64,000 nucleotides of DNA from Spirochaetota bacterium. GTDB lineage: Bacteria > Spirochaetota > Spirochaetia > Treponematales > Treponemataceae. The notes beneath the pieces were generated by a model. The model saw nothing but the letters and a program-made list of their open reading frames with translations. It did not search any database and was not told the DNA's origin. The stretch is from the NCBI GenBank assembly GCA_023443865.1, contig JAEZST010000006.1, positions 225,439-289,438 on the forward strand. Reading direction: 5' to 3'. Below are positions 42,282-52,400 of the stretch, piece by piece (the stretch's first letter is position 1; each line of letters opens with the position of its first letter). The position numbers and the translations under genes were made by a program.

Positions 42282-43286
42282 TCATCCTTTCTTCCGCTCC
42301 GCAATGAGCGCGTCAAGCCGGGCCTCATAGGCGTCATCCACGGCCTCGAAAAGCTCGTGTTCCCTCGGGTGGTACTTCCGGTAGACCCGGGCCAAGGAGT
42401 CGGTCATGAGGTGGGTATACCTTACTGTACTTTCGATCGAATGATGGCCTAAAAGCTCCTGCACATGGCGGACGCTTGCCCCGTTTTCAAGGAGGTGGGT
42501 CGCCGTCGAGTGCCTGATCGAATGGGTCGAGATTTCCGGGCGATCCATGCCGAACCGGCGAAGAAGATCGCGAAACCGCTCGCTCACACTCGTCGACGCA
42601 AGGTGCCGACCCTTCGTCGGCCCACGGGATCCCGTGAAGAGCCACGCATCACGGTCATCGATCTTTTTCCCGAGATACCGGACGAGAAAGTCATGTGCGA
42701 CCGCCGAGATCGGCACGACGCGGTCCCGGTCAAACTTCCCGCGGACCATCATCACCCGGCGCTCGAAGTCGATATCCCCGACCTTGAGGCTGGCCGCCTC
42801 GGCAACCCGTAGCCCCGAGGAGTAGATCAGCTCAAAAAGGGTACGATCCTTGAGGCCCTGTTTCGTTCCGGGATCGATGTTTTCAAGAAACCGGGTTATC
42901 TCGTCCATCGTGAGCGGCCGACGCTTCCAGCCCGCAGGTTCTGCGAGGTCGAGCTTGAGGCCATGCGCGGGATTATCCGCGATCGCACCTGCGCGATAAA
43001 GCATGGAAAAGACGAGGCATATGGAATGGAAGCGATCATTGATCGTCGTTACGGCAAGCTTTTCGCCGGTCCGTTTTGACTTCCGCTCCACGAGGTGCGC
43101 GTGATAGCTAATAAGTTCCTTTTTCCCGATCGCGGCAAGGTTTCCCGAATGGCGACGGGAGACCCAACGGAAAAACTCTTTCTGCGCGGCCCTGATGGCC
43201 CTGCGCGTAGCCGGCGCAAGGCGTCGCGCGGTCATGTCCTCCTCGACGAGGTGATACGCGAGATCGCGAAGGTCAGGGGCGGTCAT
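42282..43286 (-). CDS. Tyrosine recombinase 1
   Basis: 334 residues, XerC/D-like. SAM-like N-terminal domain, then catalytic Arg in SSGLRVAEAASLKVGD (about 157), HxxR in STHSIRHSTATHLLENG (about 257), His in LLGHHS and nucleophile Tyr in VRYTHLM (about 289). Complete. Start ATG 43286 overlaps the stop of recombinase 2 (ATGA). The frame opens at 43442, within recombinase 2. Element integrase or partner. Confidence 0.92.
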   Translation of the reverse strand: MTAPDLRDLAYHLVEEDMTARRLAPATRRAIRAAQKEFFRWVSRRHSGNLAAIGKKELISYHAHLVERKSKRTGEKLAVTTINDRFHSICLVFSMLYRAGAIADNPAHGLKLDLAEPAGWKRRPLTMDEITRFLENIDPGTKQGLKDRTLFELIYSSGLRVAEAASLKVGDIDFERRVMMVRGKFDRDRVVPISAVAHDFLVRYLGKKIDDRDAWLFTGSRGPTKGRHLASTSVSERFRDLLRRFGMDRPEISTHSIRHSTATHLLENGASVRHVQELLGHHSIESTVRYTHLMTDSLARVYRKYHPREHELFEAVDDAYEARLDALIAERKKG

Positions 43287-44269
43287 GATGGGCTGTCGAT
43301 ACTTTTCCGAACCTCCCGCCACTTCCTCGGGTGGAACGCGTCGAGACTTCGCTTGAGGTCGTCCTTGTCCACCTTCGTGTAGATTTGCGTCGTCGCGAGC
43401 GATTCGTGTCCGAGGATCGCCTGAATGTACCGCATATCGCACCCGGCTCGAAGGAGGTGCGTACCGAGGGAATGGCGGAACCCATGGCTCGTGATAACCG
43501 GGATTTCAAGCTCGGCGCACAAAGCGCGGAGTTCCCCGTTTACCACTTCCGCAAGCCGGGCCTTATTGGTTCCAAAGAGGGTTTCGCCATGATCGCGCGG
43601 ATAGTTCGAGAAGACTGCCTCGCGACCACGAGTGAGGTAGCGTGTCATCACGTCAGCCGCGAACCCTGAGAGGAACGAGGTCCGCGCTTTTCCGCCCTTC
43701 CCTTCGGGGAGATATACGAGACGAGATGCAAGGTCTAGGTTCGCGTCGATAAGGCTCGCGGCCTCGGCAATGCGTAATCCCGTCGCGTAGAGAAACTCGG
43801 CGACGACGTGCACGCGGTAGCGTCTGATCCGTGCGAGTGGATTCGGGAGCTCGTCGAATCGCGCGAGGTGAGAAAGAAGGCAACCCATCTGCGCCTCGGT
43901 CAGAACATTCCGGGACAAGTGCTCAGGGGCCTTCGGGTACGGAAGCTCGGAAAAGGGATTGGTTTTCATACGTTCCGTTTCGACGAGCCAGGCGAAAAGA
44001 CTTCGCGCGACCTTCAGGTAATTGATTACCGTCCCGGTGGTCACTGGTGTTCCCGTTCTCGTAACAAGTTCCGAACAACTTGCCTGATACCGCACGGCGT
44101 CACGGATCGTCACGTCTTCCAGGAGCAGTTCCTCAGCCTCGAACCAGCGGAGTACCCGGCGCGTGCGGTCGGTGAGTTTGTCGTAGCCTTGCGAACTCAC
44201 GCGCGGCCTTTGGTACGCGAGAAACGAATCGTATATGTCGTCGTATGGAGCGCTTAAAATGTATCCCAT
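43283..44269 (-). CDS. Tyrosine recombinase 2
   Basis: 328 residues. Catalytic set: Arg in ATGLRIAEAASLIDA (about 165), HGFRHSLGTHLLRAG (about 261), ILGHES and Tyr in TQIYTKVDKD (about 295). Different enough from recombinase 1 to be a distinct partner, so the pair may act as a heteromer like XerC/XerD (inference). Translationally coupled to recombinase 1. A 32-bp palindrome lies 74 nt upstream. Confidence 0.92.
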   Translation of the reverse strand: MGYILSAPYDDIYDSFLAYQRPRVSSQGYDKLTDRTRRVLRWFEAEELLLEDVTIRDAVRYQASCSELVTRTGTPVTTGTVINYLKVARSLFAWLVETERMKTNPFSELPYPKAPEHLSRNVLTEAQMGCLLSHLARFDELPNPLARIRRYRVHVVAEFLYATGLRIAEAASLIDANLDLASRLVYLPEGKGGKARTSFLSGFAADVMTRYLTRGREAVFSNYPRDHGETLFGTNKARLAEVVNGELRALCAELEIPVITSHGFRHSLGTHLLRAGCDMRYIQAILGHESLATTQIYTKVDKDDLKRSLDAFHPRKWREVRKSIDSPS

Positions 44270-44342
44270 TTCTTTTTCCCTCTCTTTCCCTCCCGGGGAA
44301 CGCGCGCAGTTTGGTAAACCCCTTATTCTATATGGCTTCGCA

Positions 44343-44374
44343 GGGCATAAACTGCGCGCGCGCAGTTTATGCCC
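44343..44374. repeat. 32-bp perfect palindrome upstream of the recombinases
   Basis: GGGCATAAACTGCGCG and its exact complement CGCGCAGTTTATGCCC. Followed by hairpin CCCAGT-TTC-ACTGGG (44372-44386). GCGCAGTTT occurs again on either side (near 44302-44310 and 44389-44397). May be a recombinase site, operator or terminator. Confidence 0.75.
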
Positions 44375-44405
44375 AGTTTCACTGGGCGGCGCAGTTTCTC
44401 ACTTT

Positions 44406-46199
44406 TCATTTTTGTTCACGAACCATGCGCTGCATCGCTTCTGGCGTCGGAATCATCGAAAGGTCGGTGCGGCCGATCTCCGCGTCTTCCTTGAGCCGGT
44501 AGAACCCTTTCGAGCGTTCGCCGCCGCCACGGGTCACGGTGAGGTACTCGTACTCGACAAGCTGCCGAATATTCTGCCGGACCCACGTGTGCGCGAGGCC
44601 CGTCACCTCCCTTATCTGCCGTTGGGTCATCGAGACTTCCGTCGCCTCGATTCCCTGTTTCACCGCCTCAGCCTGCGCGAGCTTCCGAATCTCTGTGTAG
44701 AGAAGCTGGCTTCCCGCCGGGAGTTCCCGAAGCGTGCTTGAAAGAACGCCCTCAACCATGATGCGATACGCCACGCGATAGTCCTCCATGTCGCACCGAA
44801 TGAAGTGTACCTCGCCCGCCCTCTCTTCCTTCTTCTGGAACTGGCGGACGAAAGCGACGCACGCGATAAGGTCGAGGAAGCGGTCGTGGTCACGCCTCGT
44901 CCGCATGAGGGACGTAGGGAAATCGAGAAGCGGCGCGAAGTCGTTCACGACGTTTCGCTTCGTCAAAAGGCGCTGAGCCGCACGGTGAGCCTTCACGATC
45001 CGGGCGATACCTTCGCGCCCGTCCATAATCCTCTCAAGAGAATACTTTGCGCGTTGGCTCTTCTGGATCCGCTCGGTCTGCTCGCGGCTCTCGTCGGTAT
45101 TCACCACGAAACAGCGGCTCGAGTTCTCCGGGTTGATCGCGTGATTGGTCCCGCTCATTACACTCGCGACGATCACGGGCGTGCGCACCACGCGGCTCTG
45201 CATCTTCCCCGACTCGGGATCCTTCACCGTCACGAGGCGTGACAGCTCCTTCCCAGAAAGCATCTCGCGAATCTGGTACTCGATCACCTCACCGTGAACC
45301 GCCTCGCCGAGCACGAGGAACTTGTGACTCAGGTCGTCGATATAATTGAGCGCCTGGTCGGAAAGGCTCGTCACCGCGACCACTTCTTCCGGCGGCATGA
45401 GACGCTTGACGCAATCCACGAGAAAGCTTTTCCCCGAAGCCGACTGCGAGAGGATGATAACCGATATGGGGTCGTCGAGTTTCCGCGAGCTTGCGCAAAG
45501 GTAGAGAAGGTGTTTATTGAGTTCCTCGCCTACGTAGCCGAGGGCCGTGAGATCCGATGCCACGCGATCGAAGAGACGCGGATCGCGGAGAAGATCAAGC
45601 CCAGAATCCCGTTCGCTTGCGGTCATTTCCACTGCCTCACGTTTCGTCCCGACGCGGAGGGCTTCGTCACGTTCCTTCTCAAGGTACTCAAGGATCATCA
45701 CGAGGTCGCGCTCAATTCTCACCGGCTCCGCGCCCCACGCACGATTCACCGCCTGGGCGAAGGAGGAGCGGGCACGGGCGGCATAAAGGTCGATCGAATC
45801 GTAGTAGCTCACCTTCCCGTTGGATGCCCGCACGTTCACCCGGAGGCTTGTCACGAAAAGGGCCTTCACGCCGCCGAGGCGGTAGGTCGTGCCCGCGACA
45901 CGGAAGACGTGAAAGAGTCCATCCCGCTCGAAGCTGAGCGCGGCCGGGGAATCGTCTGCATCGGCTGAGTCATCCTTGGCTTCATCAACATCCATAGGAT
46001 CGTCGGCGGAGTCGTCGCTATCAGCCTTGTCGGCCACAAAAGCGAGGTCGGTCGCGATATCAAAATCATCTTCCCCCGCTCGCTCTTCCAGTTTTGCCCG
46101 TACCGGGTGTGGCTCATCGGAACAAGGTTCCGACGAGCTTATCACCACATCGATCACGTCCCCGGCGATTCGAAAGTCTTTGAGCATTGTTTTCGCCAT
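44406..46199 (-). CDS. P-loop ATPase / primase-helicase-like protein
   Basis: 597 residues. An acidic N-terminal stretch (about 40-95, many Asp/Ala), then a middle ATPase domain with Walker A ILSQSASGKSFLVDC (about 253) and FLVLGEAVHGE as a probable Walker B area, then IVASVMSGTNHAINPENSSR, and a C-terminal winged helix (SMTQRQIREVTGLAHTWVRQ). This resembles the helicase half of primase-helicase proteins of integrative elements; no primase active site is seen. Start ATG 46199 lies 11 nt after the ParA stop. Confidence 0.7.
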   Translation of the reverse strand: MAKTMLKDFRIAGDVIDVVISSSEPCSDEPHPVRAKLEERAGEDDFDIATDLAFVADKADSDDSADDPMDVDEAKDDSADADDSPAALSFERDGLFHVFRVAGTTYRLGGVKALFVTSLRVNVRASNGKVSYYDSIDLYAARARSSFAQAVNRAWGAEPVRIERDLVMILEYLEKERDEALRVGTKREAVEMTASERDSGLDLLRDPRLFDRVASDLTALGYVGEELNKHLLYLCASSRKLDDPISVIILSQSASGKSFLVDCVKRLMPPEEVVAVTSLSDQALNYIDDLSHKFLVLGEAVHGEVIEYQIREMLSGKELSRLVTVKDPESGKMQSRVVRTPVIVASVMSGTNHAINPENSSRCFVVNTDESREQTERIQKSQRAKYSLERIMDGREGIARIVKAHRAAQRLLTKRNVVNDFAPLLDFPTSLMRTRRDHDRFLDLIACVAFVRQFQKKEERAGEVHFIRCDMEDYRVAYRIMVEGVLSSTLRELPAGSQLLYTEIRKLAQAEAVKQGIEATEVSMTQRQIREVTGLAHTWVRQNIRQLVEYEYLTVTRGGGERSKGFYRLKEDAEIGRTDLSMIPTPEAMQRMVREQK

Positions 46200-46210
46200 A
46201 GGCCCGCCTC

Positions 46211-46975
46211 TCATGGCTTGAGCCGGGCGAGCAGCTCGTCGGCGAGGGAACGGTACTGCTCGGCTCCCCGATCGAAGGGCGCGTAGTCGAAGATCGACTG
46301 CCGCACCACCTGTGCCTCCTCGATCCTGATATTCACGCCCACCGTCGTCCCGCACACGAGATCAGGGTATTCAGCCTTTGCCTTCTCCACCACTTCCCGC
46401 GCGAGGCTGGAGCGGCCGTCGTGGATTACGAACGCGACACCAAGGACGGATAACTCCGGGTTGAGCCGGTTCGTGACCTTCCTCGTCGATTCCAATGTCT
46501 GGCCAAGGCCTTGCAGGGAGAAGTACCGGGAGGAAAGCGGGATAAAGGCGTACTGGCCCGCGCAAAGGGCGTTCACAACGAGGATATTGAGGGAGGGAGA
46601 GGTATCGATAAGGCAGACGTCGAAGCGGTCGGAAGCAGCCATGAGCTTTTCACGGAGTACAAGGTGGCTCCCCACATCCGCGTCCAGTTCCCGGATTGCG
46701 CCCGAAAGATTGCTTGAAGCGGCGATAAGGCTCACACCGTCCCACGTCGTCGCGATAGCCGCGTCGGGAACCGTTACCGAATCGTCGATAAGGAGACGAT
46801 CGACGGTTTCGACGTTCTCGCCGTGGTGGGCGATCGCGCTTGTCGTGTTCTTCTGGTCGTCAAGGTCGATGAGGAGGACGCGGAGGCCTGAAAGGGCGAA
46901 TGCATGGGCGAGGTTGAGGGCGCTCGTCGACTTCCCATTCCCGCCCTTCCGCTGGCAGACGGTGATGGTTTTCAT
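46211..46975 (-). CDS. parA: ParA/Soj family ATPase (integrase module)
   Basis: 254 residues. Deviant Walker A CQRKGGNGKSTSALNLAHA, DLDDQKNTTSA, and Walker B VCLIDTSPSLN. Complete. No ParB is adjacent in this module; small genes precede it instead. Probably maintenance or placement of the element. Overlaps the gene before it by 4 nt. It is GC-rich, unlike the second ParA at 56725. Confidence 0.88.
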   Translation of the reverse strand: MKTITVCQRKGGNGKSTSALNLAHAFALSGLRVLLIDLDDQKNTTSAIAHHGENVETVDRLLIDDSVTVPDAAIATTWDGVSLIAASSNLSGAIRELDADVGSHLVLREKLMAASDRFDVCLIDTSPSLNILVVNALCAGQYAFIPLSSRYFSLQGLGQTLESTRKVTNRLNPELSVLGVAFVIHDGRSSLAREVVEKAKAEYPDLVCGTTVGVNIRIEEAQVVRQSIFDYAPFDRGAEQYRSLADELLARLKP

Positions 46976-47223
46976 GCCTCACCCCCAGCCGCTTTCATGA
47001 TCTCGTTGAACGCAAAGGGGAGCCGAGAAAGTGAGCACGTCGGATTCGACAGATATGCGGAGTGATCAACCTCCGCACTCGCCCCTTCAAGGCGCACCAT
47101 GAAAAGCGAAGGCCCTTCGATCGTCGGTTCTAACCCCATATCGATAATCCGGTTACCGTGATCGAGGAGGTACAAGACCTCGGCCATATTCGCCGTGGAG
47201 ACGGCGGGTAACGCGCGGGTCAT
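46972..47223 (-). CDS. Small hypothetical protein
   Basis: 83 residues: ALPAVSTANMAEVLYLLDHG, RIIDMGLEPTIEGPSLFMV, SLSRLPFAFNEIMKAAGG. Mixed alpha/beta, no known domain. Coupled by 4-nt overlaps to both neighbours, so it belongs to the parA operon. Function unknown. Confidence 0.65.
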   Translation of the reverse strand: MTRALPAVSTANMAEVLYLLDHGNRIIDMGLEPTIEGPSLFMVRLEGASAEVDHSAYLSNPTCSLSRLPFAFNEIMKAAGGEA

Positions 47224-47507
47224 GCTTCACCGCCCATTCTATCTTTCCGGGCTTTCTCATAGCTCTTTTTGGCGGTGTGAACAAATCCGTTTACTTGATT
47301 GTATGCCTGGCGAAACGCGTGAAGATTTACGCATGCGGCTTTTGAGTAGAAATCGCTTAAGGTCTGCTCGATCGTTCCTTCATCACGGAACGAGATTCGG
47401 CACGCAAGCGTTCGCGCCAACGGAATGCATTCAACTTCCTCGATCAGGAAGCCTTCCGTTACTAGATAAGCCGCCTCGTAAAGGTCGGTAACGTGTTTGA
47501 GCTGCAT
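47220..47507 (-). CDS. DUF5659-like protein
   Basis: 95 residues. The pattern TDLYEAAYLVTEGFLIEEVE ... CRISFRDEGTIEQTLSDFY ... CVNLHAFRQAYNQVNGFV recalls the DUF5659 domain found in mobile elements. No function known. First gene of the operon running to the recombinases; RBS AAGGAGG before ATG 47507. A dyad ATACT-TTTT-AGTAT lies upstream at 47561-47574. Confidence 0.65.
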   Translation of the reverse strand: MQLKHVTDLYEAAYLVTEGFLIEEVECIPLARTLACRISFRDEGTIEQTLSDFYSKAACVNLHAFRQAYNQVNGFVHTAKKSYEKARKDRMGGEA

Positions 47508-47602
47508 CGCAGCCTCCTTGGTTTTTCGAGGAGGCCTTCAATTCCATTACTTCGTGTGGTATACTTTTTAGTATGCATGACGAGGTCTCCTCGTTGTGAT
47601 CG

Positions 47603-47656
47603 AGCCCTCCAGACCGGTGATCCGCCAAGATACTGCCGGTCAGGTGGGCTTTTTTC
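47603..47656 (+). terminator. Nested hairpin with T-run
   Basis: AGCCC...GGGCT enclosing GACCGG...CCGGTC, then six T. Together with the hairpin ACGAGG-TCT-CCTCGT at 47580-47594 it could end a small RNA; no gene for it is evident. Confidence 0.5.
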
Positions 47657-47746
47657 AGCCCCGATCATGAACCATGTCAAGGGCTTTATATCTATTATTT
47701 TAGAACCTTCATGGTACTTTGTCAAGCTTCGTTATATACTTTCCCC

Positions 47747-48121
47747 ATGCCACAACCGGCGAAAAACACACCCATTCCTATATCTGAATCCTCTCTTTCC
47801 GTAGGTAAACGGCTTGCAAAGTACCGGAAAATGCACGGTCTTAGCCAAGAATCGTTAGCGGAGCAAATAGGGATTTCCCGTAAGCAGGTTGTGGATTATG
47901 AAACCGGGCGCATCCATTTAAACGACGAAATGATAATACGTTTTTCTTTGACTCTTCAGGTATCAGCCGATGAGCTTCTCGGGTTAAAACCCGGTCGTTC
48001 TATCGAGGAGGCTCCGACGTTACGACTTACTCGCCGAATTCGGGATCTCGCCCAATTACCAGAAGATAAAAAGCGAGCAATTCTAAAAGTGCTGGACGAC
48101 CTTATTCGCGCAAATCAATAA
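47747..48121 (+). CDS. XRE-family regulator
   Basis: 124 residues. HTH_3: VGKRLAKYRKMHGLSQESLAEQIGISRKQVVDYETGRI (about 19-56), then helical C-terminus with DDLIRANQ end. ATG 47747 has TATACT ending 6 nt before it, without a convincing -35. The frame opens at 47711. Probably regulates the divergent operon at 47507 and/or itself. Confidence 0.82.
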   Translation: MPQPAKNTPIPISESSLSVGKRLAKYRKMHGLSQESLAEQIGISRKQVVDYETGRIHLNDEMIIRFSLTLQVSADELLGLKPGRSIEEAPTLRLTRRIRDLAQLPEDKKRAILKVLDDLIRANQ

Positions 48122-48123
48122 AA

Positions 48124-48504
48124 CTATTCTTCTTTTCCAGTAGCCGAGAGGCGGACTTTTGCGTATCCGTCTTTCTTTTTATCCTCGGGATGCGGTTCGA
48201 TTCCTATAACCGTGATTTCTCCGGATTCTGGACCGTACACCCAGTAGATACGACCCGCGCCGCTCGTTTTGTTTTCGAGGTATGATTGCATCACCTTCAT
48301 TCCGTACCGGCGGGTCAAAGCATCTATGTCATGACTCTGGAGACCGGGATGTCGAGGATCATTTGCCAGCAAAGCCATCGCCTTCCCAATTTTCTTGTAG
48401 AGCTTCTCTTCATCCTTGCTGAGGGTACCGCTTCTTGCTTTCCCGGAGAGGTCAGCCCACATGGCTTCCATCTCGGGTACGCCGAGCCGTATTTTGAACA
48501 TCAA
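48124..48504 (-). CDS. RelE/ParE-like toxin
   Basis: 126 residues. The pattern FKIRLGVPEMEAMWADL ... ALLANDPRHPGLQSHDI ... GRIYWVYGPESGEITVIGIE is that of RelE-superfamily toxins with a beta-sheet core; RelE toxins cut mRNA in the ribosome. The insertion around residues 25-45 makes it longer than typical RelE. Follows the antitoxin after 9 nt. Confidence 0.75.
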   Translation of the reverse strand: MMFKIRLGVPEMEAMWADLSGKARSGTLSKDEEKLYKKIGKAMALLANDPRHPGLQSHDIDALTRRYGMKVMQSYLENKTSGAGRIYWVYGPESGEITVIGIEPHPEDKKKDGYAKVRLSATGKEE

Positions 48505-48513
48505 CCTTTGATC

Positions 48514-48762
48514 CTACTCGTCCAGGAATCCTGACAAGTCGACCGGCTTCGAAGCTTTTCCCTTCTTGAGATTTCCGATGGCGCTATCCATCATCGAAAG
48601 AGTTCTCGCCGACACCTCGAAGGGCGATACCAACTCCCTCGGTTCAAGTACAATCTGCCCATTCGGGTATTCCAATACGTGATAATTGTTATATTTCGCA
48701 CCCCGAAGGGTAACGCGCTTTTTTACGTCCATCCGGGCGTCATATTCTTTGACTGCTTGCAT
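48514..48762 (-). CDS. Antitoxin of the RelE-like pair
   Basis: 82 residues from ATG 48762 (MQAVKEYDARMDVKKRVTLR), after GGAGG. The N-terminal half looks like a DNA-binding AbrB/Phd-type strand pattern (KRVTLRGAKYNNYHVLEYPN, GQIVLEPRELV); the C-terminal half is helical with a disordered tail and probably wraps the toxin. Order antitoxin-toxin and the palindromic operator upstream agree with autoregulation. Confidence 0.72.
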   Translation of the reverse strand: MQAVKEYDARMDVKKRVTLRGAKYNNYHVLEYPNGQIVLEPRELVSPFEVSARTLSMMDSAIGNLKKGKASKPVDLSGFLDE

Positions 48763-48775
48763 CTCTTCGCCTCCG

Positions 48776-48824
48776 GTGGGATATCCCACAATGCAAGTAT
48801 ACTTCTCAAAATTGCCTTTGTAAA
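48776..48824 (-). promoter_or_regulatory. Toxin-antitoxin promoter with palindromic operator
   Basis: TTTACA (48824-48819), 17 nt, TATACT (48801-48796), then the perfect 14-bp palindrome GTGGGATATCCCAC (48776-48789) at the expected start of transcription. Confidence 0.75.
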
Positions 48825-48905
48825 GGGTTCTCGGCCTTAACCGGAGGGCCGAAGGCCGTCCGGTCACCCCCGGTAGGGGCAAACCCGGTGACGCTACCTG
48901 TTTCT

Positions 48906-49255
48906 GAGTCTTGATCCTGTAATCTGAAGGACACCGGATAAAAGCGGAAAAATCTGACCGGATTGAAATAACCTGATTCCTCGAGGGGAACAGAACGAAC
49001 GTTATGCGGGGAGAGGCGCTCGGCACGAGCGCTTCGACCGGACAGTTGCCATGGATGGCAACTGAGCATAACGCGCGTTCTGTTTAGAGGTTTTGGCACG
49101 ATGCCAAAACCGCGACCTCGAGGAATCGCACAGCGTGGAAAACTTTTTGCCACGCGATCCTCGAAGCCGTCACCGTTTTTTTATCGGGCCAATATAATAA
49201 GAGGTTCAACTGGACAAGCGCCTTATGGCGCTTGCAAGTTAACCAGATATTATAT
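48906..49255. repeat. Structured ~350-bp repeat, copy B
   Basis: Gene-free. Partner of 40524-40880. Stems: GATTCCTCGAGG (48975-48986)/CCTCGAGGAATC (49116-49127); AACAGAACG...CGTTATGC/GCATAACG...CGTTCTGTT; GCGCT/AGCGC (49016-49032); CAGTTGCC/GGCAACTG; GGTTTTGGCA-CGA-TGCCAAAACC (49089-49111); GCGTGG/CCACGC; terminal hairpin around AGCGCC-TTAT-GGCGCT. At 49220/49229 a G-C pair stands where copy A has A-T (40845/40854), a compensatory change. It ends 29 nt from the immunity-like gene. Confidence 0.8.
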
Positions 49256-49284
49256 TCTCTTTTGGGTCTGACCCACTGGGTTTG

Positions 49285-49467
49285 TCAACCAATAATCGGT
49301 TCGATTCTTACCCCAAGCTTAAATAAGTCCTGTATCGTTTCACGGTATTCTTCATCATCCTCTAAAACAATCATATTACCAGTTTCTATATCGATAATAA
49401 CATAATCATATTCATTACCTGAATCGGCTATCTTTTTTAGGAAGACTTCATTTATATCAAATTTCAT
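49285..49467 (-). CDS. Probable immunity protein of the Rhs JAMM tip
   Basis: 60 residues, acidic: MKFDINEVFLKKIADSGNEY, DYVIIDIETGNMIVLEDDEE, YRETIQDLFKLGVRIEPIIG. No known family. Starts 9 nt after the Rhs stop on the same strand, the normal immunity position. Immunity is inferred from position and charge only. Confidence 0.6.
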   Translation of the reverse strand: MKFDINEVFLKKIADSGNEYDYVIIDIETGNMIVLEDDEEYRETIQDLFKLGVRIEPIIG

Positions 49468-49476
49468 ATCGCCCCT

Positions 49477-52400
49477 TCATTCTGGAACTGAAAACCACGG
49501 AACAATTCCTCGTCCAATTGGGATTATTCTTGATGATTGCTGAGGTGATCCAACAGCTTGTAATCCTCTAAGTACGTTGATATCGGGACCACTCGGTACG
49601 GCTGTTCCACCAGGATGAGTATGATAAATCCACCTAACATCACTTCCCAAAGGAACAGATACGCTATTGACAGTTCCTGAATATAACCAATAACTTCCCC
49701 CTCGACCATTAATACCAGAACCTGTTCTATATATTAACGAAAATTCAACACCATGCTCCATAGTAAGTGCTTCAAGCTGTGCCGTAGATAATCGATTACG
49801 ACCAATATTTATCCCTTGTTTCCCTGGTAATGACTTAAGTTGAAAACCGCCTTCACCCGCTATTGCCATACTCCTAGCAGCCGATTTTACTAGAGCAGGA
49901 GCCGTTGCTCGACTTATTTCTGCGAGTGATATTCCAACACTTGCCTTTAAGAGACCTGCAGCCCCCATGAATAGGAACTCATCACCTGTCCCAAGCGGTT
50001 TATCAGGAGATGGTCGAGAACTGTAATCATCCCAAGCTTTCCAGAAATTCTGTTGATGTATATTCTCTTTTTGATCTTCCCGATCAACAACAGGTTTTCC
50101 ATCAGCATCATCCGCAATGATATTTGCCAACCCCGTGGGATCTAGGAACTTTAGCGGGTTATTCCCACAATAGATATATGGGTTAAGAATTTCAAGGTCT
50201 GACAATGGTAAACCGAGTCGAATACCTGGATCAACTGATATAAACCGCCCAAGATCGGGATCATAGTAGCGGGCATGATTATAATATAGTCCTGTCGAAT
50301 CTTTCACCTGGCCAGTAAACTGATATTTAGTAATACCAGACCCAGTCACCTTTCCATCGGTACCAAACGGCTGATAGATCTGGTTTCTAATCACATTACC
50401 GTTAATATCGGTCATACAAATAGTGCTTCCGAGGTGATCAGTATGTATATATTGCATTCCAGAATTTGTCGATTGCTGGGCTACCACTGTGCCATTCGCA
50501 ACATAGTATTGCGTACTATATTGATATGTGGAACCGGAATACACCTCTTCATAGTTTGGGAAAAAATAGAGAGTTTTTTTTGTCCCTTCTATCTTTATGG
50601 TTCGCTCCATACCATCACCATAAAAATACTGCTCAGAACCAATCGTTTTCACCCGGCCTTCTTGATCATAACTGATAGAAGTACCGCCTCTTTTTATCAT
50701 ACCTCCGTTCTGATCGTATACATAAGCAGTACCACCAAAGGAACTGGGGGCAATAGGCTTTAATAGATTATAGCCTATTGTTTTATTGTCTTTAACGACA
50801 AGGTTATCTATTCTATCATATCCGAATAAAGTATTACCTACTCCGTCGATATTTGACGAAACCAATCTATCATATTCATCATAGTTATAAGACTCGCCTA
50901 TCGTGCCGTATTTTGATTTGATATTGTCCTTTTTATCATAGGAATAGCTAATGGCTGATAATGGGGCATAACCATTTTTCCCTAAGCTCATTCCCTTTAA
51001 TCGATTGCTAAAAATAAGACCTGAAGACGGATCTTTCTCAGAAGCGGTGTCATAATAATCATAGGTTTGACGGATACTATTCCCGAATAGCATTGAAGAT
51101 ACCTTACCACTTTCAGTATATATAATCTCAGACACTACGCCGGGAATGGAAGAAAGATAACGAAGAGAATTATAAGTATAATAAGATGTCCTCCCCCTCG
51201 AATACGATTCACTCATAATTTGATTTCGTGAATCATACGTATAAGATATATATCTCGTTATTCCATCGAGAGTTCGTTCTATTTGTGCGATTCTTCCTCT
51301 CGTGTCATAACAATAAGAATCCTTACCACGATTATATATAACTGTTCCGACCTGACCTTTACTATAGGTGTAAGTTACATCAGGATCATTCGGGTAATCA
51401 ATTTTAAGAAGTTTATTAATCGCATCATAAGAATAATTAGTCGCGACACCATTGGCATCGGTCTTTCTTGTCAGATTCCCGTTAAGATCATACTCAAACC
51501 ACCAAGTGCCGTTATCGGGGCTCTCACGTCTGGTTATTCGACCAAGCATGTCACTCCTCGTGACAACGGCATTCTCATTATTATCGGAAAGTATCTTTAT
51601 ACCACGTGCATTTGTCACCGTTGTGGTTGAATAAACTGGGTTACTGCCGTCGTAAACGCCTTGAAGACGTGATGTTGCGACGGTGTTCACGCCAAGAACG
51701 GTAATAACGGCATGTTTATTTTCATCGACATTAATTTGTTTCAAGCCTTGGTATATCGTTTGCGCGGAGGACGTATCGGTATTAATCCTTTTCGTAATTC
51801 GACCAAGCGAATCATACTCCCAAGAAGTGCGTTGCTTTGTCAGATCTGGTTGAGAATATGCTGAACTACTGGTATTATACGGAATGGATAACGCACTTAA
51901 ATTACCGGTCTTATCATAAAAATAATCTACCGTATACCATAATCCACCTTCCGATTCTTTCTTCTCCTGCACGACCTTTCCAATTCCATTACGATAGGTG
52001 ATTGATGAAATAAAAGAACTACCAGTATACCGCTTAATTGTAACGCTATGCGGTGATTTCGAATCGTCAATCAGATATGATACTGTTGGGTAATTCATAG
52101 CATCACCTTCTAATACCTCTGAGCTCAGTCGGCCAAACCGATCATATGTATAGGTTGTGTTTCCTCCTGTCATTTCATATTTATTTTGGGGATATATTCC
52201 AATTCTATCATCGTAAGTAATTGAGCTTACAATTTGGTTTAACGCGTCAGTGATTTTTACTGGATAACAATTATACTTTGAATCATACTCTGTTACTAAC
52301 GACCAATTCCAATTATGAGCTACAGCCTCGGGGGTCTTGTACCCAGTTACGTTTCCAAAGATGTCATACGAAAATTTTTCAGTTGCAGATACAGATGTTG

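Noticed and set aside
42282..44269. Recombinase-in-trio element.
   Set aside because: Only two tyrosine recombinases are present; no third one lies next to them.
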